Below, piece after piece: positions 16,978 through 26,165 of a stretch of 31,655 nucleotides of DNA; the stretch's first letter is position 1, and the number at the start of each line of letters is the position of its first letter. Origin of the DNA: a virus; the IMG/VR virus record IMGVR_UViG_3300006923_000085, positions 1 to 31,655 of that record. One strand, given 5' to 3'. The notes below the pieces were generated by a model. The model searched no databases and was not told the DNA's origin. It saw only the letters and a program-made list of their open reading frames with translations. Made by a program: the position numbers and the translations under genes.

Positions 16978-18624
16978 TTAGTTAACAAATTGATTTTTGC
17001 TTAAAAACTGATTAACTTTTAATGTTAACTCGTTTAATCTTTCGCGTTGAGTAGTGAACTTATCAATTATTTTTTCTAAATCAGTATTAATCGTTGCTGT
17101 TTTCATACCTAACTCAGTTTTTCCCCTATTCGTCATGGGTCCGCCAGGTATCTGATCAATAGAGGCGGCTGGATTTTTATCCGTTTGCACAGGTGCTGTA
17201 AATCGTGGATTCTCAGCACCCCCAATAATAGCTTCAAAGTTAATTTCTTGTTTCCGCGTTCGGACTCTCATGCGGCCGCGGCTCACTATTTTTGGTGGTT
17301 GTGGAATAGATGTTTTGCCACCTGGCACCCATATTCTCTCGGGCCCCAGTGGGCTGTGTGGTCTAGGAACCATAATCATTTTGCCAGGTAAATTAACAAC
17401 TAAATTCGGTTGTCGCCTTACTCTAGGTGGGGTGCTATATATATCTTTCATTTCTATTGTTTTTTCTAAATTTAATTCTATTTTAGGAAGAGCATGAGTA
17501 TGATCTAAAAAAGCATCTAATAAAGTCTGAGTAGAAGAAGCAAATTCGGACACAGTATTCATCACTTCTTTCATTAAGTTAAGAGATTGTTGTTGTTGAG
17601 TAACTAGCTTTTCGCCAAGTACTTGCCTATATAAGGCGCCACCAACATTACGAGAAGAAATATTATAAATCTCTTCAGCGATGTTAACAATCATCCCTTT
17701 ATCGTCGCCCTCTAAATCGCCCGTTTGTTTATTTCCATAAAAACTTTGATAAGTATAATCTCCTAACCTTCTTATAGAAGAGTCAACAAGATGAATACTT
17801 TTAGTTTTAGTAACACCTATAGAGGGGTCTACACTTCTTATTAATTTTTTTGCAGGTTGTACTACGCCTGTACTATCTTCTCCATCATCAGTCAAATAAA
17901 CATCAAAATCACCAGCTAGATCTGAGACTCGTTCGTAATCAAAGCTATTAACTTGATCTCTAGATAATAATTGGCCATCCATTCTAATACCTTGTTCCAA
18001 TACACCTTTTTTATTATTTCTATTAAAAGAATGTCTTAGGTAAGTTTTAGTTCGACCTTGTTGAACTACATCTCCATAAGTCATAGGAATAGAAAAATTA
18101 CCATCTGTACTTTCCGGCATTTTATGTAAAAATTTTTCTCTTAACTCTCTAACATCAAAAGAAAAGCCATATCTATAACGATTATTAGTTTCAGCATCAT
18201 TTGTTGCAACATAGTCACGCGCATAGCTTATATTTAATGGACTAGAATCATTAACTCTACCAATATAATATCCTTGAGAAGAAGATTCAGAATTTTCTTT
18301 TAAAATCAAAACCTCTTCGCCAATCTCGGGGATGCATATAGTATGCATTGGAAAAAGAGGAGGATAGTAAATTTTATTTGATTCATTAGATGGGTTTATA
18401 ACATCATCATCCATTCCAATTATTTTTGCAAACACACTAAAAGGCGGCGTCATACTAGCAAAAGTAGTAGATTTTATTGCCTCAAAATCAACATCTATAA
18501 CAACTCCTTTAAAAATTAAAGTAGGAGCTAGTTGAGTTACACCTTTAGATATATTAAAGCTAGATTGGATGTAATCCGCAGCTCTGTTATTATACCTAAA
18601 AGTGCTTGTAGGTCCGCGGTTCAT
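16978..18624 (-). CDS. Baseplate central spike/hub protein with OB-fold (P2 gpV / T4 gp5 class)
   Basis: A 548-residue protein. Residues about 33-125 fit the gp5/gpV OB-fold: LIFKGVVIDVDFE, a strand with FSVFAKIIGMDDD, then YYPPLFPMHTICIPEIGEEV followed by LILKEN and GYYIGRVND. The consensus 'P-x-IGExVLV..G..YxiG' is typical for this domain. The middle (about 130-350) is mixed and not recognised. Residues about 400-480 are proline- and arginine-rich, and the last 40 residues (LEKIIDKFTTQRERLNELTL) form a coiled coil. No lysozyme domain like that of T4 gp5 and no clear triple-stranded beta-helix repeat were seen. Its location directly before gp25- and gp6-like genes supports the spike role. 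The start overlaps the stop of the 62-residue gene as ATGA. Confidence 0.7.
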   Translation of the reverse strand: MNRGPTSTFRYNNRAADYIQSSFNISKGVTQLAPTLIFKGVVIDVDFEAIKSTTFASMTPPFSVFAKIIGMDDDVINPSNESNKIYYPPLFPMHTICIPEIGEEVLILKENSESSSQGYYIGRVNDSSPLNISYARDYVATNDAETNNRYRYGFSFDVRELREKFLHKMPESTDGNFSIPMTYGDVVQQGRTKTYLRHSFNRNNKKGVLEQGIRMDGQLLSRDQVNSFDYERVSDLAGDFDVYLTDDGEDSTGVVQPAKKLIRSVDPSIGVTKTKSIHLVDSSIRRLGDYTYQSFYGNKQTGDLEGDDKGMIVNIAEEIYNISSRNVGGALYRQVLGEKLVTQQQQSLNLMKEVMNTVSEFASSTQTLLDAFLDHTHALPKIELNLEKTIEMKDIYSTPPRVRRQPNLVVNLPGKMIMVPRPHSPLGPERIWVPGGKTSIPQPPKIVSRGRMRVRTRKQEINFEAIIGGAENPRFTAPVQTDKNPAASIDQIPGGPMTNRGKTELGMKTATINTDLEKIIDKFTTQRERLNELTLKVNQFLSKNQFVN

Positions 18625-18809
18625 TTACTTATCTCAACATCTTTAATTTGCGCGCCATTATCTTCCAAAATTTTCTCCAGATACACCAACTCTTTTCTCG
18701 TCTCTGATATCTTTTGAGTTACTTTTTCAAGAGCTTGCAACATATTATCATATACTATTAGTAACTCACAATAACGCTCAGCATTTTCTCGTAACTCTTT
18801 TTCATCCAT
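18621..18809 (-). CDS. Small coiled-coil protein, unknown
   Basis: A 62-residue protein, nearly all predicted helix with heptad-like spacing of Leu, Ile and Val (MLQALEKVTQKISETRKELV and the following LEKIL). It has AGGTTG just upstream of ATG, starts one base after the sigma-like gene and overlaps the spike gene by four bases (ATGA), so all three are probably translated together. I do not recognise a family. It could be a structural or assembly factor for the spike, or a partner of the sigma-like protein comparable in role to T4 gp33; the sequence itself does not decide. The compact, overlapped setting and good binding site argue that it is a real gene. Confidence 0.7.
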   Translation of the reverse strand: MDEKELRENAERYCELLIVYDNMLQALEKVTQKISETRKELVYLEKILEDNGAQIKDVEISK

Positions 18810-18810
18810 A

Positions 18811-19464
18811 TCAACCTATGAAATCTTCTCTAACAGAAAAATAATTCATCTTTATCTTTTTTAAAGATTTCGTTATCTTTCGACTTGGTAAATCCGTAGC
18901 CTCTCTAATATATACATAAAGTTGCTTCTTATTATAAATATTGAATCTCTCATAGTTTTTGAGTATATCATTAACTATTTCTAAAACAGCGAAATCATCT
19001 CTTGTATAGTTATCTTTGGCATCCCAATCGTCAAAGTCTCCAATGATTTCATTTATAAACTCTTCATTATGTCGCACAACTTCATCTTCCTCGTATGCAT
19101 GTATACTAATATTCTGCACAATTATATCTTGATTATCATCATCAATAAATCGTTTGTTTTTATCAGCATTACATCGCTGAATCATCCAATTTTTTGTGAT
19201 GGTGCCAAAATATGAAAAAGATTTCTTATTTTTAGTTACGTCAAACTTGCTTAACTTTTCATACAGATGAGTCATGACTTCATGCTCAATCTGCTCTCTG
19301 TCCCACAATATTTTATTAAAATTATAAGTATAGTAAATGTTTTCTACAAGTTTGCGAAAGGCAGGTTCAATGATTGCTACAAAAACTTTATGTTTTTCAT
19401 CTATGTCGTCATTTGTGTTAAACTCAACAACAGCTTCTTCTTGATCTTCACCCCAATATTTCAT
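18811..19464 (-). CDS. RNA polymerase sigma factor, T4 gp55-like (late transcription)
   Basis: A 217-residue protein that looks like a small phage late sigma factor, which would direct host RNA polymerase to late promoters. Residues about 30-105 resemble sigma region 2: a helix IIEPAFRKLVENIYYTYNF, an acidic helix EHEVMTHLYEKLSKFD, then KSFSYFGTITKNWMIQR followed by basic residues, parallel to the NPFAYF-type block in gp55 proteins of T4-like phages. The C-terminus (about 175-210), KKQLYVYIREATDLPSRKIT, has the shape of a helix-turn-helix. The start has a good site, AAAGGA, and the gene is preceded by a 74-base spacer, so it may be expressed separately. It ends one base before the 62-residue gene. 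Placing a sigma factor between hub and spike genes is unusual. An alternative is a diverged DNA-binding regulator; the region 2 resemblance makes sigma more likely. Confidence 0.6.
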   Translation of the reverse strand: MKYWGEDQEEAVVEFNTNDDIDEKHKVFVAIIEPAFRKLVENIYYTYNFNKILWDREQIEHEVMTHLYEKLSKFDVTKNKKSFSYFGTITKNWMIQRCNADKNKRFIDDDNQDIIVQNISIHAYEEDEVVRHNEEFINEIIGDFDDWDAKDNYTRDDFAVLEIVNDILKNYERFNIYNKKQLYVYIREATDLPSRKITKSLKKIKMNYFSVREDFIG

Positions 19465-19538
19465 ATTTATCCTTTAAAGTATAGTAACATTTTATTTTAA
19501 TAAAAAGTTTTCTTTTTTTATATTATAGAAAGTGCCAA
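19465..19538 (-). promoter_or_regulatory. 74-base AT-rich spacer upstream of the sigma-like gene, possible promoter
   Basis: One of only two spacers longer than 70 bases in the window. Read on the minus strand it holds CTATAATATAAAAAAAG (a TATAAT match and a one-mismatch TATAAATA match, TATAAAAA), a weak AT-only stem AAAAAG-AAAA-CTTTTT, and the ribosome binding site AAAGGATAAATATG for the next gene. No convincing -35 box was found. A separate promoter or an RNA processing site for the sigma-like gene is plausible but unproven. Confidence 0.3.
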
Positions 19539-22500
19539 TTAAGGTATATAGCCTTTTTTGTTGTATCGGCTGGCCGGGAAGGGTCTTTCAGGCCCCACTT
19601 CGGCAGCTTCTTCTACAGTTTTGGGTGTCAGATCCGGTGCTTGTTGAGCAGAATGGTCTGTAGCTTCTGGCCACTGCGATCCGGCAGATTCTCTTGCGCT
19701 TATAGTTGGGTTTCTTACTAATGTGCCTTCTAATATAGTTTGAAAACCTTGTGGTGTTATAGATTCTCTCACCTTATTTATTAAATACAATCCCTCTAAA
19801 TCAGGCATGACGCCCTTGACTATAACACTTTGAAATGCAGTTATATTAGTAGTACCATGAATAGTAATAGTTACCCTTTTCATATGATTTGCCATAAACT
19901 GAGTAACAGTATTTATTGGTATGTCTTCATTCGACCCAGCGAGTTTGGACGCGGCCGCGATGGCTTCAATCTCACGCATTTGAGCTAATCGGCCAGGGTC
20001 ATTTTGTAAAAACTTAGATACAGCTGTCCTAATCTCAGGCCGCGTTTTTTCTCCACTTTCATCCATAAATAATTGTTTATTTAATGTTACTTCACCTTTT
20101 TTGTCCGGCTCGGCCGATCCGTCATTAATAATAATACCTTTTTCAATATCATGACCATATTCCTTCAATTCTGGATGACTAGACATTAAATATGCTTTCA
20201 ATTCAGGTGCTACGTCCTTATAAGCTAAGAAATTCATTAAAGCATCCGTACTACCAGTATACTCTGCAGCTGCATCCTCAAAAGCCATAACAGTCAAAGG
20301 ATCAAAACTAGAGTTCATATCCATGCTTTCTATTAGAGAATCTATATCCTTAAAATCTAACATAATAATATCGTCAGGAAATCTAATTTTTTCTTGATCG
20401 ATACTTAAAGAATCTATAAATAAATGTTCATAATTTTTAGCATGCTGTTCCCAATCTTGACCGGCCAGAGACAGGATTTCAAATACACCCGATTCAGCTT
20501 CGCGAGCTACCAAGCTTGGATTGGGAACATTATTAACTCCCATAGATCCAGGTCTAAATATTTCTCCAAAAAATTGAGCTATAGACATATTAGAGTTAGA
20601 TTTGGATAATAAATTTTTTACTACATCTGCTCTTATGGGAATGTTAGCTACATTATCTATGGAAAATTGATCCATATTCCCAAACGACGCAGGCGCTAAT
20701 GCCGAACCGGCAGGGCTATCATCCTCACTATCATCCTGCAATGGCCCAAAAAGATCACCATAAGTAGTATCTTCAACTCTTTCAGCCTCATGAAAATGTT
20801 GCACTGTTTGGGATTCGCGGGAACCCAGTATTTTTATTGGCTGATGATTCGGCCTTGCAGCGGTCCTTCTATTTTTAGGTAAAGGAGCAAACACATTTTC
20901 TATAACAAATTTAACAAAACCTTCATTTATCTCTAACCCATCTGTTATTGAACCACCCTCAACCATACATGGGCTATGATTTCTATTATCTATTTGAGTA
21001 AAAAATCCAAATCCATTTTCTGCACCCAAACCAGATAAAAAATCACTCCAATTTGACCAATTTTTCTTTCTTTCTGGATAAACATAAGGGCCATGGTGTT
21101 TATCCTCGGGCGCCCGATACCAACCAGTTCCAAAAGGATATTGTGGATTAGTATATTTTGCCGAACCATCGTATGTGGGCCCAATTACGCGGGCTCCTTT
21201 TGCAGGGCGGGTCGTTCCGGCTCCGATTGTTTCATACCTATCATACTCAGCATATCTATTAGGGTTATTTTTAAAAACATAATATTCCCCATTTTTTACA
21301 AGCAGGGCCCAATTAATTTTTACATTCGGTGCTCCCCTATTAGCGACATCCTGCCCCAAAAATCTTGTTTCTTCTGTAGTTGAACTTCTTCGATGAACCA
21401 TAGATCTTTTCATATCTAAAGTAAGATTCACATTATGCTCGCCGGCACCGATTCTACCGCCCCACATTCCTATTTGCCCCTTATAATCTACAGGTACGTC
21501 TCCTTTAATCTTTTTTAAAAATAAAGGTCTTAGGTACTTATGTGCAAACTGGCCGTGGGGTGTGGTTGGCGACACCAACTTCAACTGCTTAAGGTTTGCT
21601 TTAACATACCCTTTAAAATCACCTGAAAATAGAGCAGCAACCATCTCTACTTGAGTTTTTGCCCAGTCTGCAATACCATCAGCAACTCTTTGAAGACCCG
21701 TCGGATTCCGGCCGGTATTATGCCTTCGATGACTATGGTCCCAGCTTGCGGCTTCGTTTTCATGACCTTTTTCACCTTTTGTTGCCATTCTGTCCCCATT
21801 ACCACCACCTTCAAATGGATAATCTATGACGCCGGCAGGGGCAACTCCACCTTCATAATCATTTGTGTTATTAACGCGTGCCGCGGTTGTGCGACTAGGA
21901 TATAGATAAGCAGGTTTGCCTGCAAAATCTAAATACCAACCAGTAGGCGTATACCAACCTTCACCATCATCAACAATAATATTACCGCCCTCATCTATCA
22001 TTGTATATATGGGAATATTTAACCCGTTGCTCATAAGATTCCTCATATCAAGGTTGCCCGCGGCCTGGTGATGGCCTTGCGTCATTTTTACCGAAGGCCA
22101 ACGGTCAACTATTCTTAATGATCCTGGCCAAGCCGGATTATAACCTAGACCAAATATATTTAAAAACTCTTTATAAGTGCCTACATAATTACCGCCCGAT
22201 AATTCAACATGACCACCCTGGGATTGTGTCTCTATAGGCGGCCCAGCCTTAAACCCCCATGCATTGTTTCCGTTTTCATAAGGAATGCCTGGGTTGCCAA
22301 AAAGTGACCAATTTTGATACTCCTTTCGCGTTATTCTACCTACTTCTACATCTTCATATGACATATTCTTGCTAAAAACGGCAGATGCATCGTCGTCTTT
22401 AGCTACTCCATAATTAAGGTTATGCAACAACCTGTCCGCGGTTCGCATCATTAGTTCCTCATCATCGCGGCCGTCCTTAAAAATTTCTGGATTTAAAACT

Positions 22501-25500
22501 CGTCTAGGCTGACCCATAGTCGACCAAGTTCTTCTCTCAATATTAAATCTAAATTGATAATTATTGGAAGGTAAATAATATTCCTGGCCACCTGCCGGCG
22601 GGCCATAATTTCTTACATCTATTGCACCATAGGTAACAATACCAGCAAACCGGCGATACCATTGTTGAGCAACTTTAGTCGTCAAATGCGCTGGTTTATC
22701 GCGGCCTTGATCAACCTTTACGCCATCTCCGTCAAAAGCTGAAGTATCATCATATATAGAAAGTTGAACTTGGCCGGCATTTTCATTAAAAAATTCTTTA
22801 AACTCATTAAATGTTTTTTCTATTTCTATAATTTTATTTTCAGCATTTTCAATTGCAAGCTCACAACCACGATAACTTTCATAAGCTGTGTTCAATTCCT
22901 TCTGCTTTATTTTAATAGTATTTAATTTATTTGCAACCTCTTTCTTTGTATGCTCTAATAAAGGTAATACACTCCTTTCATACTTCTGCCTGTTGCGTTG
23001 TTTCCAACTTTCGGCCTTGTTGCTGTTATCTTTCCACGCCCTCAACTCATGATCCCACTGATTTTGAAAATTATTTGTAGGAACATTAAACTTTTCCCAT
23101 AAGATCCATTCTTCTTTTATCTCTGGGCCGGCAATTTCATACTCATATTCTATTTCTGGATTATATATTTGTAGATATGTCGCGGTCCAACGGCCTGTTT
23201 CAGGGTCGCGGGCCATCTCACCTTGCTCGCTCTTAAACTCTGTTTGCGAAGCTACTATTCTTTTAAAATTATTAAACTTCGTCATAATGGTATTGCCCAT
23301 TATATCTTTAGTATCTATTGCCCCTTCTGGGTTTCTTTTATAACGGCCACCTGTTAACCTCTCTAATTGTAATTTTAAAGTATTGATTTGAGAAATTAGA
23401 CGTTGGCTTAGTGATAAAAGACCAGGCGATTCTGAAGGTGTAGATGGCCAAGGCTGAACTGTTGGTACAGTAGGCGCCGGTAAAGTAGGCAGGTTAACTG
23501 CCGACATGAATCCGCGTCGCGCTTCGACGAGTGCGTCAAGGAGATCCGGATCTTCAGAAAGTGCTTCTGCTTCTGCATAAAAATCAACAGTCACAGGAGC
23601 TTCGGTATCTTCATCATCTTCAGCCTCACCCGCGGTGGGCCCATATATCTTAACCCTATTTTCTTGAATTATTTCTCTATATTTTGTTATTTCTTGATTT
23701 CTTTTTGTTTCAGCAGTGCCTTGATCAAACTCCTCAACATACTTATTGCCGATTTCGTCCCAAGACTTGAGAAAACTTTGACGTTGTTCAAAACGGGTAT
23801 TATTGTATATTTTCCCTGTTAAGAAATCTAAATCTAAAGCCTCATTATATATCATTTCAATAGGCATGCCGGCCATTAACACTTCTGCTACTCTTTCTCT
23901 AATGAGATTTTCAAAATATGAAGCTAGATACTCTCTATATAAATTATGCCATTTCTTACATAATAAATTCCAATTATCTTTACTAGATAATCTCCAATTA
24001 TCATAACTTACAGGCATTTTGAATACTTTATCATCCTGGTTATAAGTTACAATCATCCAAAATCTGCCGCCGCGATCTTGAGCTTTATATTCAGTAGGGT
24101 TCAAAGGATCAAACCCATCTGGAGAACCACCAGAAACTACTTCATTTCCTTCGGTGTCCAAATTAATTTCTTGCTTCCAATCCGGTATATAAACCCATAA
24201 CTTTCCGTTGTTGTCAGGATAGGGTGCAAGACCCTTTGACCTCAGCACATCGACATAGTTGCGCGTGTTGATTTCTCTTACATGGCCACGCATTGGAGCA
24301 CCTATCATATTTCCAACATTTGGGGGTGGTGTAAAAATAGCTCGTATTATCTTGTCGGTTGCAGAACTTTGCTTTCCCGCATATACCGCGACAGCGCCGC
24401 TCACAAATGATGAGGATGGATCTTTATCAAGCAACTTGGTGGCCCTGCTGATGCCCAGGTATCGAACTTTCTCGGCCATGAGCTTTTGCAAATTAAGAAC
24501 TCCACGCGTAGCCTCTTGATCAAAAGCCGCCGGTGGTAAAAATCTTTCTTTTAATCTTATAACAGCTTCTTGTATTCTTTCTTCCATCCCATGTTTTCTA
24601 TTAACTGATGAAACCTTAGTTTGGAATGCTGTGCTTAATTTAGATTCATCACCTAGGCTATGATAATAAAAAGAAGGCGCTTTACTATTATCTAAGCCTT
24701 GTGGCCCACATCGATTAGCCATACATATTGAAACACTGTCCATTATAGCCCCTAAAAAATAATAAACAGGTTGGCTTTCATACGTTTTTATTAACTTAGT
24801 AGGAGTTCCATCCGATGGCTGGCCCTGCTCGTCAGCGAAAGCGTCAGTGAAATCACCCGTTTCATTACCAATATCTTCAGGATTAGGGTCAGGTATTCTT
24901 TTAAAAATTTGTTTATGTGATTTAATAGAATTAGCCTCTGGATATCCTTTTTGAGGTTTCCTAACTGCCTCATTGGCCTCCATTATATCTGCTTCAGTGA
25001 AGTATTCTTGGCCCGCTGGGATACCTTCTAATATGTCTCCTACAGAACTTTTTATTCCAGTAACCGACACTACTGCCCCGTCACCGCTGAACTCTTCAAT
25101 AGCTTCTTGCCACTTTGCGGTAAATTCTTCGTAGGATTGAGGTGTACCTGTATACTTTCCATCTTTATCTTTTTCATGACTCTTAATATATTCATCATTA
25201 AGGCGCTGCTGTCTTTCTATTAACATATCTCTCATAGTAAATTCATTACCACTCATATCAGTAATAATTTGATCTAATATATCAGTATCAAGAAGCATCT
25301 TAAGTTTACGAGCTACATTAGACATAACAGTAGAGACCATACCTAAAGAATCATCATCTCTAAGCTCTATATTTAATTCTAACTTGCCCATTTCATTAAA
25401 GCCAAAGTCGTATTTACTAATATTAACAATACCTGATGACCAGTACCCACCATTGCCTAAATTACGAATAGGTACACGCATACGCTTATGATTTGGATCG

Positions 25501-26165
25501 TTAGGGTCATTTTCTAATTTTGGTGGTGGCATAGCGGCACTATAACCTGGAATAATTTCTGGATTAGCCCAGCCATAAATAATTAAAAACTTGGAACCAA
25601 AAGTAGCTAATTTAGAATACTCCCATCTTTCATCTAATATTTTAGTATCATTTATTGACATTCTAACTTTAAACACTCGCGTTCCTAAAATATCGTTTCC
25701 ACCATAATCAACCTGCAAATCAGTAAGGCCAACGCCACCCGATGGATCTTGCATTTGGGTGCTTGATTCAGCCATCATAATTCCATTTACTTTTTTACTA
25801 TCTAACCCCCCTTGGATTGATTTTATTGTATAAATGTTTATAAAACGCTCTTTTATAGCTTCTTCAATGTGATTAAAAGCTTCCGGATCAATTTGATATT
25901 TCTCATTATAAGACTCAGATCCTGCAGTGCCGTCATCATAACCTACAGGCACTCTAGTGTCAGTGAGTGATTTAAACATTTTCTTATATTCATCAACATC
26001 AAATAACCCTATTAATTGCACAAATGGCACTAAACTACTAATAGCCTGATTATTAGCTTTTCTTTTATCGTTCCACCCCTTAATGGTGTCGGGCGGCGTA
26101 ACAGTGGTAGTATTAGCTAAATCAGCTTTTGTTATACCAGTAGCTGGTGCAGAGGTTTCTGTCAT
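19539..26165 (-). CDS. Giant (2208-residue) probable baseplate hub protein, gpD/gp27 position
   Basis: The largest gene here. It starts on the TAATG shared with the LysM gene (AAGG upstream). By position between gpX-like and gpV-like genes it should be the tail hub (P2 gpD / T4 gp27). The N-terminal part (to about residue 300) is beta-rich with strings such as FGSKFLIIYGWANPE, a style common in phage hub proteins. The C-terminal end (about 2093-2148) reads RVTITIHGTTNITAFQSVIV followed by GLYLINKVRESITPQGFQT, resembling the last beta-barrel of gpD-like hubs. Between them lie a proline-rich linker (about 890-915), a long coiled coil (about 1050-1130), a Trp/Gly/Tyr-rich middle (about 1230-1750) and a His cluster (1468-1482). 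No lysozyme or peptidase motif was recognised. Known hubs are about 350-450 residues, so most of the chain is unexplained. The hub role is an inference from context and the C-terminus. Confidence 0.5.
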   Translation of the reverse strand: MTETSAPATGITKADLANTTTVTPPDTIKGWNDKRKANNQAISSLVPFVQLIGLFDVDEYKKMFKSLTDTRVPVGYDDGTAGSESYNEKYQIDPEAFNHIEEAIKERFINIYTIKSIQGGLDSKKVNGIMMAESSTQMQDPSGGVGLTDLQVDYGGNDILGTRVFKVRMSINDTKILDERWEYSKLATFGSKFLIIYGWANPEIIPGYSAAMPPPKLENDPNDPNHKRMRVPIRNLGNGGYWSSGIVNISKYDFGFNEMGKLELNIELRDDDSLGMVSTVMSNVARKLKMLLDTDILDQIITDMSGNEFTMRDMLIERQQRLNDEYIKSHEKDKDGKYTGTPQSYEEFTAKWQEAIEEFSGDGAVVSVTGIKSSVGDILEGIPAGQEYFTEADIMEANEAVRKPQKGYPEANSIKSHKQIFKRIPDPNPEDIGNETGDFTDAFADEQGQPSDGTPTKLIKTYESQPVYYFLGAIMDSVSICMANRCGPQGLDNSKAPSFYYHSLGDESKLSTAFQTKVSSVNRKHGMEERIQEAVIRLKERFLPPAAFDQEATRGVLNLQKLMAEKVRYLGISRATKLLDKDPSSSFVSGAVAVYAGKQSSATDKIIRAIFTPPPNVGNMIGAPMRGHVREINTRNYVDVLRSKGLAPYPDNNGKLWVYIPDWKQEINLDTEGNEVVSGGSPDGFDPLNPTEYKAQDRGGRFWMIVTYNQDDKVFKMPVSYDNWRLSSKDNWNLLCKKWHNLYREYLASYFENLIRERVAEVLMAGMPIEMIYNEALDLDFLTGKIYNNTRFEQRQSFLKSWDEIGNKYVEEFDQGTAETKRNQEITKYREIIQENRVKIYGPTAGEAEDDEDTEAPVTVDFYAEAEALSEDPDLLDALVEARRGFMSAVNLPTLPAPTVPTVQPWPSTPSESPGLLSLSQRLISQINTLKLQLERLTGGRYKRNPEGAIDTKDIMGNTIMTKFNNFKRIVASQTEFKSEQGEMARDPETGRWTATYLQIYNPEIEYEYEIAGPEIKEEWILWEKFNVPTNNFQNQWDHELRAWKDNSNKAESWKQRNRQKYERSVLPLLEHTKKEVANKLNTIKIKQKELNTAYESYRGCELAIENAENKIIEIEKTFNEFKEFFNENAGQVQLSIYDDTSAFDGDGVKVDQGRDKPAHLTTKVAQQWYRRFAGIVTYGAIDVRNYGPPAGGQEYYLPSNNYQFRFNIERRTWSTMGQPRRVLNPEIFKDGRDDEELMMRTADRLLHNLNYGVAKDDDASAVFSKNMSYEDVEVGRITRKEYQNWSLFGNPGIPYENGNNAWGFKAGPPIETQSQGGHVELSGGNYVGTYKEFLNIFGLGYNPAWPGSLRIVDRWPSVKMTQGHHQAAGNLDMRNLMSNGLNIPIYTMIDEGGNIIVDDGEGWYTPTGWYLDFAGKPAYLYPSRTTAARVNNTNDYEGGVAPAGVIDYPFEGGGNGDRMATKGEKGHENEAASWDHSHRRHNTGRNPTGLQRVADGIADWAKTQVEMVAALFSGDFKGYVKANLKQLKLVSPTTPHGQFAHKYLRPLFLKKIKGDVPVDYKGQIGMWGGRIGAGEHNVNLTLDMKRSMVHRRSSTTEETRFLGQDVANRGAPNVKINWALLVKNGEYYVFKNNPNRYAEYDRYETIGAGTTRPAKGARVIGPTYDGSAKYTNPQYPFGTGWYRAPEDKHHGPYVYPERKKNWSNWSDFLSGLGAENGFGFFTQIDNRNHSPCMVEGGSITDGLEINEGFVKFVIENVFAPLPKNRRTAARPNHQPIKILGSRESQTVQHFHEAERVEDTTYGDLFGPLQDDSEDDSPAGSALAPASFGNMDQFSIDNVANIPIRADVVKNLLSKSNSNMSIAQFFGEIFRPGSMGVNNVPNPSLVAREAESGVFEILSLAGQDWEQHAKNYEHLFIDSLSIDQEKIRFPDDIIMLDFKDIDSLIESMDMNSSFDPLTVMAFEDAAAEYTGSTDALMNFLAYKDVAPELKAYLMSSHPELKEYGHDIEKGIIINDGSAEPDKKGEVTLNKQLFMDESGEKTRPEIRTAVSKFLQNDPGRLAQMREIEAIAAASKLAGSNEDIPINTVTQFMANHMKRVTITIHGTTNITAFQSVIVKGVMPDLEGLYLINKVRESITPQGFQTILEGTLVRNPTISARESAGSQWPEATDHSAQQAPDLTPKTVEEAAEVGPERPFPASRYNKKGYIP

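Noticed and set aside
19501-19520. Stem AAAAAG-AAAA-CTTTTT as a terminator after the hub gene
   Set aside because: The stem is almost all A-T and too weak to call a terminator; mentioned only in the spacer entry.
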